A DNA stretch of 8,507 nt, from contig SKPT01000599.1 in assembly GCA_007119405.1 (NCBI GenBank), positions 1 through 8,507 on the forward strand. The letters run 5' to 3'. A model generated the notes under the pieces. That model saw nothing but the letters and a program-made list of their open reading frames with translations. It did not search any database and had not been told where the DNA came from. The DNA comes from Phycisphaeraceae bacterium. GTDB taxonomy: Bacteria > Planctomycetota > Phycisphaerae > Phycisphaerales > Phycisphaeraceae. Made by a program: the position numbers and the translations under genes. Of the stretch, positions 6,103-8,507 are shown in pieces; within the stretch, counting starts at the first letter, position 1; the number at the start of each line of letters is the position of its first letter.

Positions 6103-7179
6103 ATGAGCAAGCACCGCATCGCCATCCTGGGAGCCGGGGGCATCGCGGCCAAGATGCACCTGCCCGGCCTGGCCGCGCTGGCCGAGCGCTGCGAGGTGCG
6201 CCTCGTCGCCGGGCGGCGTGAGAGCCGGCTCCGGCGGCTGACGGAGCGGTTCGACGTTGGCGAGTACACGACGAGCTACGACGCCGCCGCGACGCGCGAC
6301 GACATCGACGCGGTGGTCATCGCCACACCGCATCCGCAGCATGTCTCCTGGGGCATCAAGGCGCTTGAGGCGGGCAAGCACCTGATGGTGCAGAAGCCGC
6401 TGTGCGGCGACCGGGCCGAGGCGGACGCCTTTGTCGCCGCCGTCGAGGCCGGCGACCGCACGGTCATGTGCCTGCCGGACTTTTCGCCGGCGATCTACGC
6501 GGTGCGGCGCCACATCGGCCAGGGGACGATCGGCAAGGTCACCGGCGCGCGGGCGCGGACGAGCCACGGCGGGCCGGAGGTCTACTACCGCGAGGTCAGC
6601 GAGATCTTTGGCGAGGCCGAGCAGGACCAGCTCTGGTTCTTCGACGCCAGCCAGGCGTCGGTCGGCGCGCTGTTCGACATGGGCGTCTACGCGGTGGCCC
6701 AGCTCGTGGCGCTGCTGGGCAGCGTGCGCCGGGTCACCGGCCGCACCGCCACGCTGGACAAGCCCACGACGCTGGAGGACACGGCTTCGCTGCTGCTTCA
6801 GTTCGACTCGGGCGTGCTCGCCACCGCCGAGACGAGCTGGTGCGACGCGGCCCGGACCTGGCAATGGTCCGTTCACGGCACGGGTGGCAAGTTCACCAAG
6901 AACGGCAACGGGCCGGACGAGCTCGTGCTCTCGCAGCCGGAGCGGATGGACAGCGACCACGCGCCGATCGAACATCGCCCGCTCGCCGCCGCCGAGGTCG
7001 AGGCCGCCGGCGTCGGCGAGGCCCATGCCCACTGGTTGGACTGCATCGACCGGGGCGAGCAGCCGCCGTTGTCACACGCCTGGGCGGCGCGGCACGTGAC
7101 GGAGGTGCTGCTGGCCGGGCTGGAGTCGGCGAAGCAGGGCCGGGCGGTGGAGGTGGCGTCCAAGGCGCAGCGGAGCTAG
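6103..7179 (+). CDS. Gfo/Idh/MocA-family NAD(P)-dependent oxidoreductase
   Basis: This 358-residue protein is a standard-length Gfo/Idh/MocA dehydrogenase, a family that oxidises or reduces hydroxyl groups of sugars and inositols. The N-terminal Rossmann domain begins at once with IAILGAGGIA (6-15), and VVIATPHPQH (71-80) follows. The family EKP motif appears as QKPL (97-100), keeping the catalytic K98 but with Gln for Glu. The C-terminal domain carries GALFDMGVYAVAQL (188-201), with D192 and with Y196 where many members have the catalytic His; this Tyr version is seen in dihydrodiol-dehydrogenase-like branches. No signal or Tat leader is present, unlike secreted planctomycete members, so it acts in the cytoplasm. 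The frame stays open upstream to 5983, but ATG 6103 is right: the Rossmann strand starts here and the candidate promoter lies between. The ribosome binding site is weak. Substrate is unknown; a deacetylase gene follows 336 bases downstream. Confidence 0.92.
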   Translation: MSKHRIAILGAGGIAAKMHLPGLAALAERCEVRLVAGRRESRLRRLTERFDVGEYTTSYDAAATRDDIDAVVIATPHPQHVSWGIKALEAGKHLMVQKPLCGDRAEADAFVAAVEAGDRTVMCLPDFSPAIYAVRRHIGQGTIGKVTGARARTSHGGPEVYYREVSEIFGEAEQDQLWFFDASQASVGALFDMGVYAVAQLVALLGSVRRVTGRTATLDKPTTLEDTASLLLQFDSGVLATAETSWCDAARTWQWSVHGTGGKFTKNGNGPDELVLSQPERMDSDHAPIEHRPLAAAEVEAAGVGEAHAHWLDCIDRGEQPPLSHAWAARHVTEVLLAGLESAKQGRAVEVASKAQRS

Positions 7180-7243
7180 CGCGGGGTTCGGTGATCGGGG
7201 ATCCGCAGAAAGGCGCAAAGACCGCGGCGGGCGGCGCGTCCTG

Positions 7244-7418
7244 TATAAAGCCGGGACCGGTGGTCCCGGGGCATCGGCGGCCGGCGATCAAGCGGCGCGG
7301 GGCGTTGCCGGCACGCCGGTGTGCCGCCGGTGCTCGCCGGGACGCGCGCCACGATTTGAACTTTCCGCCGGCGGTCGCCTGACGCCGCCGCCCCGGGACC
7401 ACCGGTCCCGGCTTTATA
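7244..7418. mobile_element. MITE-like element with 29-bp inverted ends
   Basis: Bases 7244-7272 and 7390-7418 are perfect inverted repeats of 29 bases, beginning TATAAAGCCGGGACCGGTGG and separated by 117 bases without a recognisable gene. The ends read TATAAAG and CTTTATA, so a TA duplication like that left by IS630/Tc1-type transposases is possible but cannot be separated from the palindromic end itself. Each arm is also a hairpin on its own: CCGGGACC and GGTCCCGG around three bases, at 7251-7269 and 7393-7411. It may therefore instead be two REP units in opposite orientation. It nearly fills the gap between the oxidoreductase and second deacetylase genes. A short run of GAACCCC-like repeats follows at about 7441-7470. 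Confidence 0.75.
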
Positions 7419-7474
7419 TCGAGCGCGGGGCGCGCGGTGCGGAACCCCGATCCCCGAACCCCGAACCCGCGCTG

Positions 7475-7480
7475 TATCAT
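7475..7480 (+). promoter_or_regulatory. Possible -10 box upstream of the second deacetylase gene
   Basis: TATCAT ends 35 bases before the TTG start at 7516, in line with the other candidate promoters here. No convincing -35 is found at 16-18 bases; the upstream DNA is a GAACCCC-rich run. If real, it means the deacetylase gene need not depend on read-through from the oxidoreductase gene across the inverted repeat. Confidence 0.35.
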
Positions 7481-7515
7481 CGACGCTTGTTCATCATTTA
7501 ATCGAGGGAGCTGCC

Positions 7516-8358
7516 TTGAACGACCAACCCCTGTCCATCCTCGTCATCGGCGCCCATCCCGACGACTGCGACATCAAGTGCGGCGGGATCGCCGCGAAGT
7601 ACGCCGCGGCCGGGCATCGGGTGACGTTCGTCTCGGCGACCAACGGCGACGCCGGGCATCACGAGATCGGCGGCGTGGAGCTGGCCCGTCGCCGCCGTGC
7701 CGAGGCCAAGGCCGCCGGCGACGTCATCGGCATCGACTACCGCGTGCTGGATTTTCACGACGCCGAGCTCATTCCCGACCTGCACACGCGCAAGACCATC
7801 ATCCGCGTGATCCGCGAGCTCGACCCGGACCTGGTCATCACGCACCGGCCCAACGACTACCACCCCGACCACCGCTACACGTCGCTGCTGGTGCAGGACG
7901 CGTCCTATCTCATCACGGTGCCCAACGTCTGCACCGACACGCCGGCGATGAAGCGCATGCCGGTGATCGCCTACAGCGAGGACCGGTTCCAGCGGCCGTA
8001 CCCGTTCGCGCCGGACATCGCGGTGGACGTCGACGAGGTGATGGACAAGAAGATCGAGATGCTGCACCAGCACACGTCGCAGATGTACGAGTGGCTGGCG
8101 TGGATCGGCGGGCGGATCGACGAGGTGCCCGACGACGAGGCCGGCCGACGCGCCTGGCTCAAGCAGCGTTTCATGGGCGACCAGTTTTTCACCGGCCGCT
8201 TCCCGCGCACCGCCAACACCCACCGCGAGCTGCTGGTCAAGCGCTACGGCCAGCAGCGCGGCGAGGCGATTGTCTGCGCCGAGGCCTTCGAGATCTGCGA
8301 GTATGGCCGGCAGCCCGACGAGGCGGAGCTGCGCCGGCTGTTCCCGTTCTTCGACTGA
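7516..8358 (+). CDS. PIG-L/LmbE-family zinc deacetylase (paralogue 2)
   Basis: This 280-residue LmbE/PIG-L protein is a paralogue of the one at 3644. By hand count, 83 of the first 140 residues are identical in a gap-free alignment. Motif one is IGAHPDDCDIKCGG (11-24), with H14, D16 and D17 in place. Motif two is NDYHPDHRYTS (113-123), with H116 and H119. Shared subfamily blocks include TNGDAGHHEIGG (42-53), ELARRRRAEA (55-64) and VDEVMDKKIEMLHQHTSQM (172-190). The C-terminal half differs more, with an insertion near 222-236 (DQFFTGRFPRTANTH) that may alter substrate choice. Translation starts at TTG 7516 behind GAGGGAG at 7504-7510. No signal peptide is visible, so it should be cytoplasmic. 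The gene follows the oxidoreductase gene in the same direction and may share its pathway. Deacetylase chemistry is inferred from the family; the substrate is not known. Confidence 0.92.
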   Translation: MNDQPLSILVIGAHPDDCDIKCGGIAAKYAAAGHRVTFVSATNGDAGHHEIGGVELARRRRAEAKAAGDVIGIDYRVLDFHDAELIPDLHTRKTIIRVIRELDPDLVITHRPNDYHPDHRYTSLLVQDASYLITVPNVCTDTPAMKRMPVIAYSEDRFQRPYPFAPDIAVDVDEVMDKKIEMLHQHTSQMYEWLAWIGGRIDEVPDDEAGRRAWLKQRFMGDQFFTGRFPRTANTHRELLVKRYGQQRGEAIVCAEAFEICEYGRQPDEAELRRLFPFFD

Positions 8359-8404
8359 TGCGGGTTCTATTGACCTTTGAATGGTCGCTTTCACTGCAGG
8401 TCGT

Positions 8405-8492
8405 GGGGTGCCACGGCTTGTCCCGAAGGGCAAGCCGTGCGCTTGCCGATGATCGCACGGCTTGCCGCTTCGCGGTCAAGCCGTGGCACCCC
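8405..8492. repeat. Compound REP-like palindrome, copy 3
   Basis: Four alternating half-sites are arranged here. Outer arms 8405-8420 (GGGGTGCCACGGCTTG) and 8477-8492 are a perfect 16-base inverted repeat. Inner arms CAAGCCGTGCG (8431-8441) and CGCACGGCTTG (8454-8464) are also complementary. Adjacent half-sites pair too, giving two side-by-side hairpins at 8412-8439 and 8456-8485, each with a CACGGCTTG stem and a single bulged T. The region can therefore fold as two small hairpins or as one long nested structure. It lies downstream of the second deacetylase gene and could act as its transcript end. Confidence 0.8.
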
Positions 8493-8507
8493 CGATGCGC
8501 CGGATCC

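Noticed and set aside
5362..7032. Open frame of 556 codons on the minus strand crossing the propeller and oxidoreductase genes
   Set aside because: It is low-complexity and spans two well-supported genes and their promoters; an artefact of high GC.

Overview
This GC-rich window (roughly two-thirds G+C by eye) carries seven protein-coding genes. One is cut by the left edge. I see no rRNA, tRNA or CRISPR array. The gene families, the high GC, and the hairpin repeats in nearly every intergenic gap suggest a member of the Planctomycetota, probably a Phycisphaerae-like lineage. This is inferred from family resemblance only; there is no phylogenetic marker in the window.

Left part (1-2078) is housekeeping. 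It holds the C-terminal part of a LysM plus YkuD L,D-transpeptidase (+), a convergent queD-type 6-carboxytetrahydropterin synthase (-), and a divergent DNA-3-methyladenine glycosylase I gene, tag (+). The gap between the first two holds an inverted repeat and GCGAAG iterations. The queD/tag divergent gap holds a REP-like hairpin.

Right part (2140-8358) looks like a small accessory sugar or glycoconjugate locus. It has a LacI-family repressor with a good sigma70-like promoter, a PIG-L/LmbE deacetylase (+), a convergent uncharacterised beta-propeller protein (-), a Gfo/Idh/MocA oxidoreductase (+) divergent from the propeller gene, and a second PIG-L/LmbE deacetylase (+). The two deacetylases are paralogues with identical active-site spacing. 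Together the genes suggest regulated deacetylation and oxidation of an N-acetylated sugar or glycoconjugate, but the substrate cannot be read from the sequence.

The intergenic DNA is the most unusual feature. Three hairpin loci share the arm GGGTGCCAC (six exact copies in either orientation). A nested element at 3273-3414 has 31-base inner arms and 14-base outer arms. A MITE-like element at 7244-7418 has perfect 29-base inverted ends. None contains a gene, and each lies in a gap between genes or just beyond the last gene. I found no clearly new defence or enzymatic system. The best candidates for follow-up are the propeller/deacetylase/oxidoreductase locus and the repeat families.
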